In this document: positions 8,356 to 17,391 of the stretch, one piece after another
Position numbering within the stretch: the first letter of the stretch is position 1
Layout of the letters: each line of letters begins with the position of its first letter
NCBI GenBank assembly: GCA_018061755.1
Contig: JAGOTP010000009.1
Location: forward strand, 1-46,051
Source of the DNA: Patescibacteria group bacterium
GTDB taxonomy: Bacteria > Patescibacteriota > Patescibacteriia > 2-12-FULL-60-25
Reading direction: 5' to 3'
DNA length: 46,051 bases
The notes under the pieces: generated by a model
What the model was told of the DNA's origin: nothing
Databases searched by the model: none
What the model saw: the letters and a program-made list of their open reading frames with translations, nothing else
Program-made: the position numbers and the translations under genes

Positions 8356-9504
8356 AGATTGACTATTTAAAGTGATGGCTTGTTGTGCGGCCAGCGTTTT
8401 TTCTAAGGGGAAGCGTTGTTCAACGATTAAGCGATTGGCCTGACCAATATCAACCAGAGGTCCTTTATGCTGGATAGCTTCGCTCATAGCCTTTTGTAGG
8501 GCCTTTGCAGTATCTGCAGGAATGATCCAGGATCCGCTGCCTTCAAGCATCCAGGCGTGCGCTCCGACATCGGTCACAATGCAGGGCAGGCGGGCTGCCA
8601 TAGCTTCGAGGAGCGAGAAGGGCATGCCTTCTTTGGTCGAAGGGAGGACAAAGACATCGAAGGCAGAAAGAAAACGATGAGCTTCCTCGCGACTGCCAAG
8701 AAGGTGCACCTGAGTCTCAAGACCACGCTCTCGAATCGCGCGCTCAATATCAGATCGTTCTGGTCCCTCGCCAATGAGAACCAGGCTCGCAGAGGGGGTT
8801 GCCTGCAGGAAGCTAGCAGCCTGACGAACGTAGGTCGGCAGATGTTTCGGACTGTGAAAATTAGCGACGGTCCCAAACACAAAACGCTCTTGAGACAGGC
8901 CAAGCATTTCGCGGGCTTCAGCGCGACTCAGACGTGCTCGATCTAGGTGTGGCAGATCGATTCCATTGGGAACAACGGTGATGTTTTCACGTGGTCGAAT
9001 TTGTTGTTCTTCAGCGGCCTGTTTGTCTCGTGGCGAGAGGCAGATGATAGCGTCTTTCAATGGGGCGGTGAGACGCTCAGCGACGGCATAAAATTGCTTC
9101 TTCCAAGGAGCAATCGATTCAAGAAATGCCCAACCACCGATGCAATACACGACTCGAGGGACGCGGGCCAAGCGGGCCGCCAAACTTCCAATCACGCCCA
9201 TTTTGCTGCTATTGAGATGAACAACCGTCGGTTTGAGATCATGAAATAACTTAGCGAGTGCGAAGATAGCTGGAAGATCAAGCCAAGGCTTAATCTCGCG
9301 CTGCATGAAAGGAGCTTGAAGACAGGGGATACCAGCCTCCGCTGCTTTCTCGAAGAGTAGACTTCCGTTCCCGGCAATGATGGTGACCTTGAAACCCTTC
9401 TTTTTTAGCCAAACAGCATACTCGTACACAAAGCTGGTCGCACCGCCTGGGACAGCTTGTGTGATGGCGAGTACGATATGAGGAGAAGAGTGGGTGTTTG
9501 ACAT
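8347..9504 (-). CDS. GT4-family glycosyltransferase
   Basis: A GT-B fold transferase of 385 residues and the only minus-strand gene inside the plus arm of the locus. The N-terminal domain opens with LAITQAVPGGATSFVYEYA, the usual glycine-containing acceptor-side loop. The C-terminal domain has the linker VVPNGID, FVFGTVANFHSPKHL and LIGEGPERSDIE, then the EX7E nucleotide-sugar motif KEGMPFSLLEAM near residue 290 and the conserved IVTDVGA turn. It should transfer a sugar from an NDP-sugar with retention of configuration in the cytoplasm. It is expressed from its own consensus promoter (9543-9571) that lies over the start of the divergent methyltransferase gene. The opposite orientation suggests separate regulation or a later insertion into the locus. 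Confidence 0.88.
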   Translation of the reverse strand: MSNTHSSPHIVLAITQAVPGGATSFVYEYAVWLKKKGFKVTIIAGNGSLLFEKAAEAGIPCLQAPFMQREIKPWLDLPAIFALAKLFHDLKPTVVHLNSSKMGVIGSLAARLARVPRVVYCIGGWAFLESIAPWKKQFYAVAERLTAPLKDAIICLSPRDKQAAEEQQIRPRENITVVPNGIDLPHLDRARLSRAEAREMLGLSQERFVFGTVANFHSPKHLPTYVRQAASFLQATPSASLVLIGEGPERSDIERAIRERGLETQVHLLGSREEAHRFLSAFDVFVLPSTKEGMPFSLLEAMAARLPCIVTDVGAHAWMLEGSGSWIIPADTAKALQKAMSEAIQHKGPLVDIGQANRLIVEQRFPLEKTLAAQQAITLNSQSSS

Positions 9505-9542
9505 AGGGGATGGGACTGACTCGCCAAGCTGGTATCCTTTGG

Positions 9543-9571
9543 TTTATAGTAGGCCGGTATGAAACCGTCAA
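9543..9571 (-). promoter_or_regulatory. sigma-70-type promoter for the minus-strand glycosyltransferase
   Basis: Read on the minus strand: TTGACG (-35, 9571-9566), a 17-nt spacer, TATAAA (-10, 9548-9543). This is close to consensus at both boxes with ideal spacing. The predicted start near 9536 gives a ~32-nt leader. The -35 lies inside the first codons of the divergent methyltransferase gene. Confidence 0.7.
9545..9550 (+). promoter_or_regulatory. -10 box of the divergent methyltransferase gene, overlapping the opposing -10
   Basis: TATAGT ends 8 nt before ATG 9559, so transcription would begin at or next to the start codon. No good -35 lies 16-18 nt upstream. The box shares four bases with the minus-strand TATAAA, so the two promoters cannot both be occupied at once. 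Confidence 0.4.
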
Positions 9572-10293
9572 AAGTCTATTTTGAGCGAAAAATGACCGAA
9601 AAGGTCCAAGAGCGGCTCCGCCAAGGGCAAACCGTTCGTTTGCTTGAGCTTGGCTGTGGAGGGGCGAAAGTCGCTGCTCAAATCTTAGCCTCTTGTCCGG
9701 GAATTGAATATATCGGGATCGAGCCAAACCCTGTTTCGTATGCTTCTGCCAAAAAGCATTTGGAGAAGTTCCGGAACGCCACGGTCTTGAATGGCTTGGG
9801 TTATGGAGCGGTTGCTCATGAAGGTCTCAGCAAGCCTTTCGATGTCGTGTTTTCGTTGAGCGTTCTTGAACACGTCAAAGATTTACCAGCCTTTTTAGCC
9901 TATGCAGCTAAAGCTGCTCGACCGGGAGCGGATGTTGCTCATCTGTATGATTTGGGGCATGCGCTCTATCCATCGAATCTGAAAGAGCGTATTCAGGTAG
10001 CGCTGTGTAATTCGCCCCTCCGTCGTTTTATACCGGAATCCAAAATCGCTTGTTATCTGGCCACGGAAGACGTCCAGCGCTTGCTTGAATCTTTGCAGTG
10101 TCACGTGAATGAAGTGACATTTCATAATATGCGTTCTTTAGTGAAACTATCGGATGCAACGCAGCATGATCCGAAGGTTTTGGACCAGGTGTTGGCGTTT
10201 GAAGAGACGATGTACGGTCAGGTGCCCGATCTGAAGCTCCGGGAGAAGCTGTTTCCCGCTGTATGTTTTTGGACGACCAAGCAGTCGGCTTAA
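9559..10293 (+). CDS. class I SAM-dependent methyltransferase
   Basis: A 244-residue protein. Motif I is LLELGCGGAKVA at residues ~28-39, with IGIEPN supplying the acidic SAM-ribose residue and VVFSLSVLEHV near 95 as motif post-II. A Tyr/His/Arg-rich segment (DLGHALYPSNLKERIQ) near 135 and a helical C-terminal end probably build the acceptor pocket. It is followed after 3 nt by a glycosyltransferase gene and is therefore translationally coupled to it. No Shine-Dalgarno site precedes the ATG, in line with the -10 box only 8 nt away. The likely role is modification of a glycan or glycolipid; the exact target is unknown. Confidence 0.8.
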   Translation: MKPSKVYFERKMTEKVQERLRQGQTVRLLELGCGGAKVAAQILASCPGIEYIGIEPNPVSYASAKKHLEKFRNATVLNGLGYGAVAHEGLSKPFDVVFSLSVLEHVKDLPAFLAYAAKAARPGADVAHLYDLGHALYPSNLKERIQVALCNSPLRRFIPESKIACYLATEDVQRLLESLQCHVNEVTFHNMRSLVKLSDATQHDPKVLDQVLAFEETMYGQVPDLKLREKLFPAVCFWTTKQSA

Positions 10294-10296
10294 ATT

Positions 10297-11421
10297 ATGC
10301 GTCTTTTGCTCGTGACGGGCATCTATCCTCCAGACATCGGGGGGCCTGCCACGGTGACTCCTCTCTTGGCGGCTGCGAGCTATGCGCGTGGATGGGAGAC
10401 GGAGGTCATTACTTATGGAGATGAAACCACTGATCGCAGTGGTCCTTGGAAGGTGACCGTTGTTTCGCGTCGTGCATCCCTGCCCGTTCGTTATGCTCGG
10501 ATGTTCGTTCAGGCGTGGCGACAGGCACGACGAGCAGACCTAGTGTTTCTTCAAGGATCATTTGCAGAAGGCTTGCCTGGGATGATCGGGGCCAAGCTGG
10601 CTGGGTGTCCGGCGGTTCTCCGCCTGCCTGGTGGCTATGCTTGGGAGCATTGGCAATTGGCGAGTGGAGCGCTCATCTCTTTGGAGGAGTATCTAGCGTC
10701 CACCAAAACGCGACCGTGGAAAATTTCTCTCATGAACGCTTTGGAGGGGTGGGTTGTTCGTTCGGCGAAGCGTGTGTTTGTGCCAAGTCGTTACATTTGT
10801 TCGCTGCTTGCTGCCTGGAAGGTTGAGTCGACGCGTTTGAAGGTCATTTATAATCTGCCAGTGTCGCTGCCGGTTTTACTTTCCTCAGAACAGGCGCGGC
10901 AAGAGCTTAATATTGCTCAGGGTAAACGCATTTTGTTGACCTTGGCTCGCGGGATTCAAACCAAGCGAGTCGATTTTTTGATCGGGTTATTACCCGCGTT
11001 AACCGATACGTACCTTGTTTGTTTGGGCGAGGGCGAACGGTATGCTGCGTGGCGTGAAGAAGCGATTCGATTAGGTGTCTCCGACCGATTCATCACCCCC
11101 GGTCGTGTTGATCGACTCCAGGCCTATCATTATGCCAAGGCGGCGGATGCCTTTGTGCTGGCATCGCATACAGAGAATTATCCGTTTGCCGCCATCGAAA
11201 TGGCACTGGCCGGATTGCCCTGTTTTTTGAGTGATCGAGGAGGAAACAAAGAAGCGGGGGAAAATTTCCCTGATCGGATCACGATTCTGCCGTATGAAGA
11301 TCAAACAGCCTGGATCAAGCGTTTACAAGGAGAATTTCCGCGTCTAGAGGCACTCTCTCAGCTTCCAGGGAAGTCGATGGTCGATGAATATCTGGATGAG
11401 ATCGAGTCACTGATGACCTAA
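10297..11421 (+). CDS. GT4-family glycosyltransferase
   Basis: A 374-residue GT-B enzyme. It begins LLVTGIYPPDIGGPATVTPLL, a common GT4 acceptor-domain start in which the GGP loop closes over the active site. The donor domain contains ILLTLARGIQTKRVD, VCLGEGERYAAW and the EX7E motif TENYPFAAIEMA near residue 292, followed by LPCFLSDRGG. All expected catalytic elements are present. It starts 3 nt after the methyltransferase gene and stops 8 nt before another transferase gene, inside a tight run of coding sequence. Sugar donor and acceptor cannot be predicted. Confidence 0.88.
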   Translation: MRLLLVTGIYPPDIGGPATVTPLLAAASYARGWETEVITYGDETTDRSGPWKVTVVSRRASLPVRYARMFVQAWRQARRADLVFLQGSFAEGLPGMIGAKLAGCPAVLRLPGGYAWEHWQLASGALISLEEYLASTKTRPWKISLMNALEGWVVRSAKRVFVPSRYICSLLAAWKVESTRLKVIYNLPVSLPVLLSSEQARQELNIAQGKRILLTLARGIQTKRVDFLIGLLPALTDTYLVCLGEGERYAAWREEAIRLGVSDRFITPGRVDRLQAYHYAKAADAFVLASHTENYPFAAIEMALAGLPCFLSDRGGNKEAGENFPDRITILPYEDQTAWIKRLQGEFPRLEALSQLPGKSMVDEYLDEIESLMT

Positions 11422-11429
11422 ATCTAGGT

Positions 11430-12461
11430 ATGCATATTTTATTTATTGGCAGAGACCGACAGGGCTTGAATCCAGCATCCGATTTGGCGGCGCGTTGGCG
11501 TGGATTGGTGGCTTCAGGTGTTCGTTTAACCATTCTTTTATTATGCGAGCAGGCGACGAGTTGGGAGGAGCCGGGGATCCGCGTGATCGGAAGTGGCGGA
11601 TCGACGTTTCTTGGGCGTTGGTTGAACGCGTATCGCCAAGGACGAGATCTCACGGGGATCGATCTCATTAGCGCACAAGATCCGGCGGAGCTTGCGCTGT
11701 TGGGCTATTTTTTAGGAAAGCAATCGAAGGTGCTAGTGGAGATGCAGGATCATGGTGGTTGGTTTGATGGCTCACGTTGGATTGAGGAGCCATTGTGGCC
11801 TTTGCGCAAGGCTTGTGCAGACTGGCTTTTGACACGGGTACAATCTATTCGTACGGTGAATCCCCAGAGTTTTGAACGATTGAGGGAGCGATTTGGCAAG
11901 CGGGTGTATTTTTTGCCAATTGCTTGCGCTGAGCGATTTTTTACTGCTCAGCCTAAACCGACTGCAGGCAAGATTGTTTGCGTCGCACGGTTTGTTCCAG
12001 TAAAGCGTCATATACTCTTGTTACAGGCCTTCGCTGTCCTCGCTCAAACCAATCCGAACGCGAAGCTAACGTTGGTTGGATCCGGACCACTCGAAACAAA
12101 ATTACGCCAATTGGCACGAGATCTCCGGATTGATCGCAAAGTCGAGTTTGTGCAGACTACGAATCCACTGCCTCATTTGGAGTCGGCTGAGCGTTTTGTG
12201 CTCCTGTCTTCGCATGAAGGTTGGGGAGTGGCAGCGGTTGAGGCGGCGGCTGTTGGGGTTCCGGTTCTGATGACAAGTACTGGTTGTGCCCCTTGGCTCG
12301 AGGAAAAGGGATTGGCTCGTCAAATCAAGGATCTGAGCCCTTCAAAGATCGCCGCTCAACTGAAAGAGCCATGGGGAAATTTACCTTCGTCTGATTCCAT
12401 TCCGCATATGTCGGACGTTCAGCGCGAGCAGATTATCGCTTGGAAACGTCTCCATACCTAA
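11430..12461 (+). CDS. GT4-family glycosyltransferase
   Basis: A 343-residue protein. The N-terminal domain starts HILFIGRDRQGLNPASDLAARW and is shorter than usual. The donor domain is complete: IVCVARFVPVKRHILLLQA, LTLVGSGPLETKLRQLA, then HEGWGVAAVEAAAVGVPVL with the EX7E pair near residue 263 and a following STGCAPW. It lies between two other transferases (8 nt and 3 nt spacing), so it should add one residue of the repeating unit made by this locus. Confidence 0.87.
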   Translation: MHILFIGRDRQGLNPASDLAARWRGLVASGVRLTILLLCEQATSWEEPGIRVIGSGGSTFLGRWLNAYRQGRDLTGIDLISAQDPAELALLGYFLGKQSKVLVEMQDHGGWFDGSRWIEEPLWPLRKACADWLLTRVQSIRTVNPQSFERLRERFGKRVYFLPIACAERFFTAQPKPTAGKIVCVARFVPVKRHILLLQAFAVLAQTNPNAKLTLVGSGPLETKLRQLARDLRIDRKVEFVQTTNPLPHLESAERFVLLSSHEGWGVAAVEAAAVGVPVLMTSTGCAPWLEEKGLARQIKDLSPSKIAAQLKEPWGNLPSSDSIPHMSDVQREQIIAWKRLHT

Positions 12462-12464
12462 GTT

Positions 12465-13493
12465 ATGCGCTTGCTCATCTGTATTCAGGCGGTTGATTTA
12501 GACGACCCATTGATGGGCTTTTTTCATCGTTGGTTGGAAGAGGCAGCCAAGCAATTCCCTCTGATTACCGTTTTGGCGTTACGGGTGGGACGTTACGATC
12601 TTCCGGCTAACGTTCGGATCATTCCATTGCGTCCAGCTAGTTCCCATTCGCGTTTTGCTGTCATTCAGACGTTGATCAAACAAGCTTGGATCCGACGACA
12701 CGATTACGACGCGGTTTTTGTACGTGGTGATCCACAATATATTATTCTTGCAACTTGGTTGTGGCGTCTCTTGGGTAAACGTATCGTGTTTTGGTATGCG
12801 CACTGGAAGGTGCGGGCTTCAGCTGTCTGGGCTTCTCGCTTAGCAAATATCACGGTGACTTCCGTCAAGACCGCTTTTGACCATCCAAGCGTCAAAGCAA
12901 TTCCCATTGGACAGAACGTCGATCATCGGCGATTTGTGCTCCGTACGGCTCCAACTGCTTCTCCAGTTCGTTGTTTGGCTTTTGGGAGTGTCCGACCAAT
13001 TAAGCGTATTGATCTGGCGATCAAGGCGTTCTTAGAGGCTGATGGTGAGAACCTGGGGTCAACGCTTGCTATTGTCGGTCCTCGCACCGACAAGACTTAT
13101 GAAGAGACACTTAAAGCGTTGGCGCAAGGACACCCATCCATCCAGTGGGGCGAGGCGGTAGCCTATGATCAAGTTCCAGCTCTGTTGGCTGACTACGACC
13201 TGACGATCAACGCTTGTCCAGGAAGTCTCGATAAAGTCATCATAGAAGCGATGATGTCGGGTCAGATCGTCATTGCTTCGACCGACGGTATCTTGGGTTG
13301 GTTGCCGGAGCGATTGCATTGGTTGTACGCTCCGCAACTAGATGATCTAGTGAGAGCAGTTCGTCGGGCATTGGCGCTTACGCCCCAAGAACGTTTTGTG
13401 TTAGGCAATGAATTGCGGGCCTTGGCGATCGAACAGCATTCGCTTGAGGGTCAAGTACGAAAGCTTGTTATATTGCTTGAGAAGAAAGTCTGA
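12465..13493 (+). CDS. GT4-like glycosyltransferase with altered EX7E motif
   Basis: A 342-residue GT-B protein. The segments CLAFGSVRPIKRIDLAIKAFLEA and LAIVGPRTDKTYEETLKALA are the standard donor-domain strands. At the place of the EX7E motif the sequence reads CPGSLDKVIIEAMMSG: the second Glu is kept but the first is replaced by Gly-Ser. This loss of one of the two acidic residues is seen in divergent GT4 subfamilies and may alter donor handling. It starts 3 nt after the previous transferase and ends with TGA at 13493. A 42-nt gap with a promoter separates it from the next gene, so it probably closes the first transcription unit. Confidence 0.78.
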   Translation: MRLLICIQAVDLDDPLMGFFHRWLEEAAKQFPLITVLALRVGRYDLPANVRIIPLRPASSHSRFAVIQTLIKQAWIRRHDYDAVFVRGDPQYIILATWLWRLLGKRIVFWYAHWKVRASAVWASRLANITVTSVKTAFDHPSVKAIPIGQNVDHRRFVLRTAPTASPVRCLAFGSVRPIKRIDLAIKAFLEADGENLGSTLAIVGPRTDKTYEETLKALAQGHPSIQWGEAVAYDQVPALLADYDLTINACPGSLDKVIIEAMMSGQIVIASTDGILGWLPERLHWLYAPQLDDLVRAVRRALALTPQERFVLGNELRALAIEQHSLEGQVRKLVILLEKKV

Positions 13494-13499
13494 TCTTTC

Positions 13500-13528
13500 T
13501 TGTATTTTTAGCCAAGTTTTACTACACT
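13500..13528 (+). promoter_or_regulatory. promoter of a leaderless glycosyltransferase mRNA
   Basis: TTGTAT (13500-13505), a 17-nt spacer and TACACT (13523-13528) form a good sigma-70-type promoter. Only 7 nt separate the -10 box from ATG 13536, so the transcript should start at or within a base of the start codon. No Shine-Dalgarno site is present in the gap. Confidence 0.65.
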
Positions 13529-13535
13529 TTCAGCC

Positions 13536-14660
13536 ATGAATCGTGATCAGAAACTGGCTGGAAAGCGCATCCTGTTTCTTATCAATTCGCTGGGTGGCGG
13601 GGGAGCGGAACGGGTGTTTATTCGCGAATTGAATGCGCTACAGGCGGAAGGTGTGGATGTTCGTCTGGCGACGCTCTATCCCGTATCTAAGGGTCGAACA
13701 CACAGACAGCTGCTGGAATTACCAGCGGACAAGCAGAGATGTTTTGAGTTTCGAGGATTATTGGATCTACGAGCAGTGAAAGCGTTGAAGTGCTTTGTGC
13801 AAACGGAGGGAATTGATCTGATTTACTCTACGTTGGATGAGGCTAATACAGTCAATCGAGCGTTAGCGCTGCTTCTGCCAAGTGTCTCTTGTATCGTTCG
13901 TGAGGCGAATACAGCGGAGCATAAAACCAACAAATTCAAGCTGTGGGATCGTCTGACGAATCATTGCTTGAAGCAGATCGTTACGGTTTCAGAAGAAGTT
14001 CGGCAGTCGATTCTAAAATATGCACCAACGGTTGATCCAAAAATTACTGTCTTACCCAATGGAGTTGAGTTGGGGCGTCCGTCTGCCCATTCAACACATT
14101 CTAAGTTGGTGCTGCTTACCGTTGGTCGTTGTACGCCGCAGAAGGACCAGCAATTGATTTTACAGGCGCTACGTATTTTAAACGAGCGTCGCGGAGAGCT
14201 GGATTATGTGTTCCATTTCATCGGTGACGGCCCGCTACGCACTGAGTTGGAGGCAATGACTCATGCACTCGACTTGGCTGATCGAGTGATATTCCATGGT
14301 CACGTCCCAGCCGAGCAAATGTTAGCCTATTACGAGGCAAGTGATATTTTCCTGCTCAGCTCACGCTGGGAGGGCTGCCCGAATGTTCTTTTGGAGGCCC
14401 TGAGCCATGGCTTGGCCAGTCTTTCGACCAATGTAGGAGGCGTACCAGATATCGTTAGGCATGATATAGATGGACTGTTAGTTGAAGCGGGCCAGGCTCA
14501 GGCTTTTGCAGATCAACTTGAACGATTGCTTACGGATGGAGCCTTGCGTACACGATTAGGTCTGGCTGCTCGTAAGCGTATCGAAGACCAGTTCTCCATG
14601 GAGCAACATATGACACGTCTTACTCATCTCTTCGCTCATACCCTGTCCTCCTCTTTATGA
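13536..14660 (+). CDS. GT4-family glycosyltransferase
   Basis: A 374-residue enzyme with the hallmark N-terminal loop INSLGGGGAERVFIRELN found in many capsule and O-antigen transferases. The donor domain has VLPNGVE, LLTVGRCTPQKDQQLILQAL, FHFIGDGPLRTELEAM, VIFHGHV and the EX7E motif WEGCPNVLLEALSHG near residue 277, then STNVGGVPDIV. Every expected element is present. It has its own promoter with almost no leader, and its TGA stop overlaps the ATG of the downstream methyltransferase by 4 nt, so those two genes are translationally coupled. Confidence 0.92.
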   Translation: MNRDQKLAGKRILFLINSLGGGGAERVFIRELNALQAEGVDVRLATLYPVSKGRTHRQLLELPADKQRCFEFRGLLDLRAVKALKCFVQTEGIDLIYSTLDEANTVNRALALLLPSVSCIVREANTAEHKTNKFKLWDRLTNHCLKQIVTVSEEVRQSILKYAPTVDPKITVLPNGVELGRPSAHSTHSKLVLLTVGRCTPQKDQQLILQALRILNERRGELDYVFHFIGDGPLRTELEAMTHALDLADRVIFHGHVPAEQMLAYYEASDIFLLSSRWEGCPNVLLEALSHGLASLSTNVGGVPDIVRHDIDGLLVEAGQAQAFADQLERLLTDGALRTRLGLAARKRIEDQFSMEQHMTRLTHLFAHTLSSSL

Positions 14661-15319
14661 CCCTCAATTCTCTCTTGAAACGCAATCGTCGCATTACTCA
14701 ATTCTTGCTGAAGAAATCTATTCAGCTGCACAACTATAGTTACCACAAGATTTCTGAGTATGCTTCGGCCTTGGAGAAAGATCTGCATCCCAAGCACGCC
14801 ATCATGGATTATCATCGTTTTTTTGTTGAGCGCGTGACTTCGTCTGATCGTGTCTTGGACTTGGGTTGCGGTAATGGGTACCTCGCTTACGATGTTGCTG
14901 AGAAGGCTAAACAAGTCGTGGGTATTGATATTCGCCCAAAAAACATCGAGAAAGCCAAAGCGCGTTTTCAAAGACCTAACCTGTCTTTTGTTGTTGGCGA
15001 CGCAACGATAGAATCTTTTCCTGAGCGTTTCGATGCCATTGTCTTATCGAATGTCCTAGAACATATTGAAAAGCGGGTAGAATTCCTGAAAAAACTCAAA
15101 GGAATCAGCTCCAAGATCATCTTCCGTGTGCCCATGATCAATCGTGATTGGACGGCAATGTATAAGAAGCTCCATGGCTTTGAGTATCGCTTGGATGATA
15201 CACATTTTATCGAATATACCCTGGAAACATTGTTGGCTGAATTAGCTGAGGCTGGTTGGAAATTGGATTATTATCAAATCAATTGGGGCGAAATCTGGGG
15301 CGAAATGGTCGCAATCTAG
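14657..15319 (+). CDS. class I SAM-dependent methyltransferase
   Basis: A 220-residue protein whose start overlaps the upstream stop (ATGA at 14657-14660). A ~45-residue basic helical N-terminus precedes the methyltransferase core: VLDLGCGNGYLAYDVA at ~66-81 (motif I), VVGIDIRP (acidic SAM-ribose residue), FVVGDATIESFP (motif II), IVLSNVLEHIEK near 130 (motif III). The C-terminus carries a Tyr/Trp-rich segment. The motif order is that of the Methyltransf_11/25 group acting on small molecules or lipid-linked sugars. Coupled to a glycosyltransferase, it probably methylates the growing chain. Confidence 0.85.
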   Translation: MTLNSLLKRNRRITQFLLKKSIQLHNYSYHKISEYASALEKDLHPKHAIMDYHRFFVERVTSSDRVLDLGCGNGYLAYDVAEKAKQVVGIDIRPKNIEKAKARFQRPNLSFVVGDATIESFPERFDAIVLSNVLEHIEKRVEFLKKLKGISSKIIFRVPMINRDWTAMYKKLHGFEYRLDDTHFIEYTLETLLAELAEAGWKLDYYQINWGEIWGEMVAI

Positions 15320-15327
15320 CGACTCGT

Positions 15328-16431
15328 ATGAAGTTCCTCTTCCTAACGCCACGTCTACACAATAACTATTACGAGTTCATCAAGACGCTCCTCGCGCATG
15401 ATGAACGGGTTCAGGTTGGGGTTCTGTATGCTCTACCAACAGAACGTTATGAATTGGTTCAGCCGATGGTCTTGGGATATTCCCGTGTCTTTCGCTGGAT
15501 GAAGAGTTGGTTTCAGCCTCGCTCAACCTCGCTCTTAAAAGATCGCTTCGAATTACGTTATGGCTTTCCGCCACTTATCGCGCTTTGGAAATTGTTGCGG
15601 ACCAGTCAGGCAGACGTCGTCGTGATAAAAAATATCGATAGCGCCTTTTCGTTGTTTGCTCTGTGCTTTTCACGTCTTCTCGGAAAGAAAATCATCGTTG
15701 ATCTACAGATCGATAAATACCGTCCACAACGCAAGAGTGGTTCGGTTGCGATGGTGAAAACGCTGTTTGGCGCCAAAGTGGTGACGCCTCTATTGGGTGA
15801 TCCGCGTTATCCGAATGATAATGACAACTTGTATTATATTCCATTTACACATGAGCCTGATGCTCAGCCTGTAAAAAGGGACGGGCGTGAAGGCACGATC
15901 CGAATTCTCTGTGTTGCAAAATTTCAAAAACGCAAAAATCAGCTGTTGTTGTTGCGAGCGTTACAAAGTATCTCTCCAGATATCGAATATGAACTGCATT
16001 TGGTTGGCCAACAAGGGGATCCGACTTACCTTGAGGAAGTAAAACGCTTCATTCAGAAAAATACTTTGGAAAAGCGTGTTTCTTGCTTACTTGATCTGCC
16101 TTGGGAAGCGATGAGAGAAGAGTATCATTGGGCGGATCTATATATTCTCCCAAGTGCCAAGGAACCAGCTGCCATATCGATCCTGGAAGCGATGAGTTTT
16201 GGGCTGCCAGTCATCTGTTCTGATCAAAATGGTACCAAATGCTATGTTGAGGAAGGGAAAAATGGATCAGTCTTTCGATCCGGTGACCTCCAATCACTTT
16301 CAATGATTCTCAATGTTTTGTTGCGTGATCGAAACCAGTTGCGCGTGATGGGTGAGCGAAGCACAGAACTAGTGAAAGAAAGGCATTCACCAGAAAAAGC
16401 CTATCAAGCTTTCTTGAAGTTGGTTTCCTAG
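15328..16431 (+). CDS. GT4-family glycosyltransferase
   Basis: A 367-residue protein. I chose ATG 15328, 8 nt after the upstream stop, because it begins MKFLFLTPRL, the first beta-strand of the GT-B fold; the frame open from 15256 only overlaps the previous gene. The donor domain contains ILCVAKFQKRKNQLLLLRAL, LHLVGQQGDPTYLEEV and the EX7E motif KEPAAISILEAMSFG near residue 277, then VICSDQNGTKCYVEEGKNG. The middle of the N-terminal domain is Arg/Leu-rich and may contact the membrane. It is the last gene of the plus arm and converges with the minus arm with only 3 nt between stops. Confidence 0.88.
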   Translation: MKFLFLTPRLHNNYYEFIKTLLAHDERVQVGVLYALPTERYELVQPMVLGYSRVFRWMKSWFQPRSTSLLKDRFELRYGFPPLIALWKLLRTSQADVVVIKNIDSAFSLFALCFSRLLGKKIIVDLQIDKYRPQRKSGSVAMVKTLFGAKVVTPLLGDPRYPNDNDNLYYIPFTHEPDAQPVKRDGREGTIRILCVAKFQKRKNQLLLLRALQSISPDIEYELHLVGQQGDPTYLEEVKRFIQKNTLEKRVSCLLDLPWEAMREEYHWADLYILPSAKEPAAISILEAMSFGLPVICSDQNGTKCYVEEGKNGSVFRSGDLQSLSMILNVLLRDRNQLRVMGERSTELVKERHSPEKAYQAFLKLVS

Positions 16432-16434
16432 ACC

Positions 16435-17379
16435 TTACTTTGAAACAGGGGATAAGGGGTGTTTTAGGTAGGACTGAATAATCAATGCGTAAAAAGAAGC
16501 ATTGCCCGTATCTTTGTCTTGTAGATCTTTAAGTAAAGCTCGTTTTCCTGCCTCTTCATAGGCTGCTAATTCGCTCTTTCGTCGGTCAGGAGTTTTGAGG
16601 AAAATCCCTGAAAACAGGAACTTTTTATGCATTTCTATGCTGGCCTGTCCGCCTAAGCTATAAACATCGAACGTGGTGTGTGCTTGGTCGAATGGCCGCA
16701 GGAGCGTCGCGATCGTCTTGGGTGTGTACTGACGAATCCCATGAAACGGATATAAGTGCATGGTTTTTGCGGCCGGAAAGAGATGGACTTGAATCGTTGG
16801 CTGTTTACGCGCCTCAATGAATTCGTTTAATTGCTCGAAAAACGTCACATCTTCTGGGATATGTTCCAGAGCTGATTGACTGATAATGAAGTTGGTTTCT
16901 TCCGAAAAGAAGGGGCGAATATCTTTTCCTTGAAAGCGATGGAAACGATAAAAGCCTGGACGTTCCGTTTGCAGGGTCTTCCAATTGGCGAGTTCTTCGA
17001 CGTCAATTCCAGTGTAGGAGGCTAGGCGTTGACCGGAGTGTTGATCAAGAAACGGGCCGTAATTTCCATTTCCACAACCGATATCAAAGCTGTGAATCTG
17101 ACCGTTCAAGTGTTCGTGAATTTCTTGCCAAGGCAAGTCCATCCAAAAGAGATTGCACAGTTTGCGTGAGGGCGAATCATGAGGCTTCAAAGCGGGGAAA
17201 AGGTGATTCGGTGAGGATAATGTGAAAGGTTGAACGTGGAATGGTTGTTTGATCCAGGGTTTAGGGCAGTGATTGTTCAGCGTATTCAACCCTAAGTACA
17301 AGAGCTTGGCGGGATGTGACAAGCCCCGATAGGGATCAAGCGTATGGCCTGATGAAGATTGTTTGGTAAAGATCGGCAT
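16435..17379 (-). CDS. SAM-dependent methyltransferase with ~95-residue N-terminal extension
   Basis: A 314-residue protein. The first ~95 residues carry no motif I recognise and are rich in Pro, His and aromatic residues. Then comes a class I core: FDIGCGNGNYGPF at ~98-110, YTGIDVEELANW for the SAM ribose, FIISQSALEHIPED near 165. The C-terminal third is alpha/beta with a basic end. It is the last gene of the long minus-strand unit and starts 12 nt after a glycosyltransferase. No terminator separates it from the convergent gene. The extension may be an acceptor-binding domain. Confidence 0.75.
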   Translation of the reverse strand: MPIFTKQSSSGHTLDPYRGLSHPAKLLYLGLNTLNNHCPKPWIKQPFHVQPFTLSSPNHLFPALKPHDSPSRKLCNLFWMDLPWQEIHEHLNGQIHSFDIGCGNGNYGPFLDQHSGQRLASYTGIDVEELANWKTLQTERPGFYRFHRFQGKDIRPFFSEETNFIISQSALEHIPEDVTFFEQLNEFIEARKQPTIQVHLFPAAKTMHLYPFHGIRQYTPKTIATLLRPFDQAHTTFDVYSLGGQASIEMHKKFLFSGIFLKTPDRRKSELAAYEEAGKRALLKDLQDKDTGNASFYALIIQSYLKHPLSPVSK

Positions 17380-17391
17380 AGCAAGTTTGTT

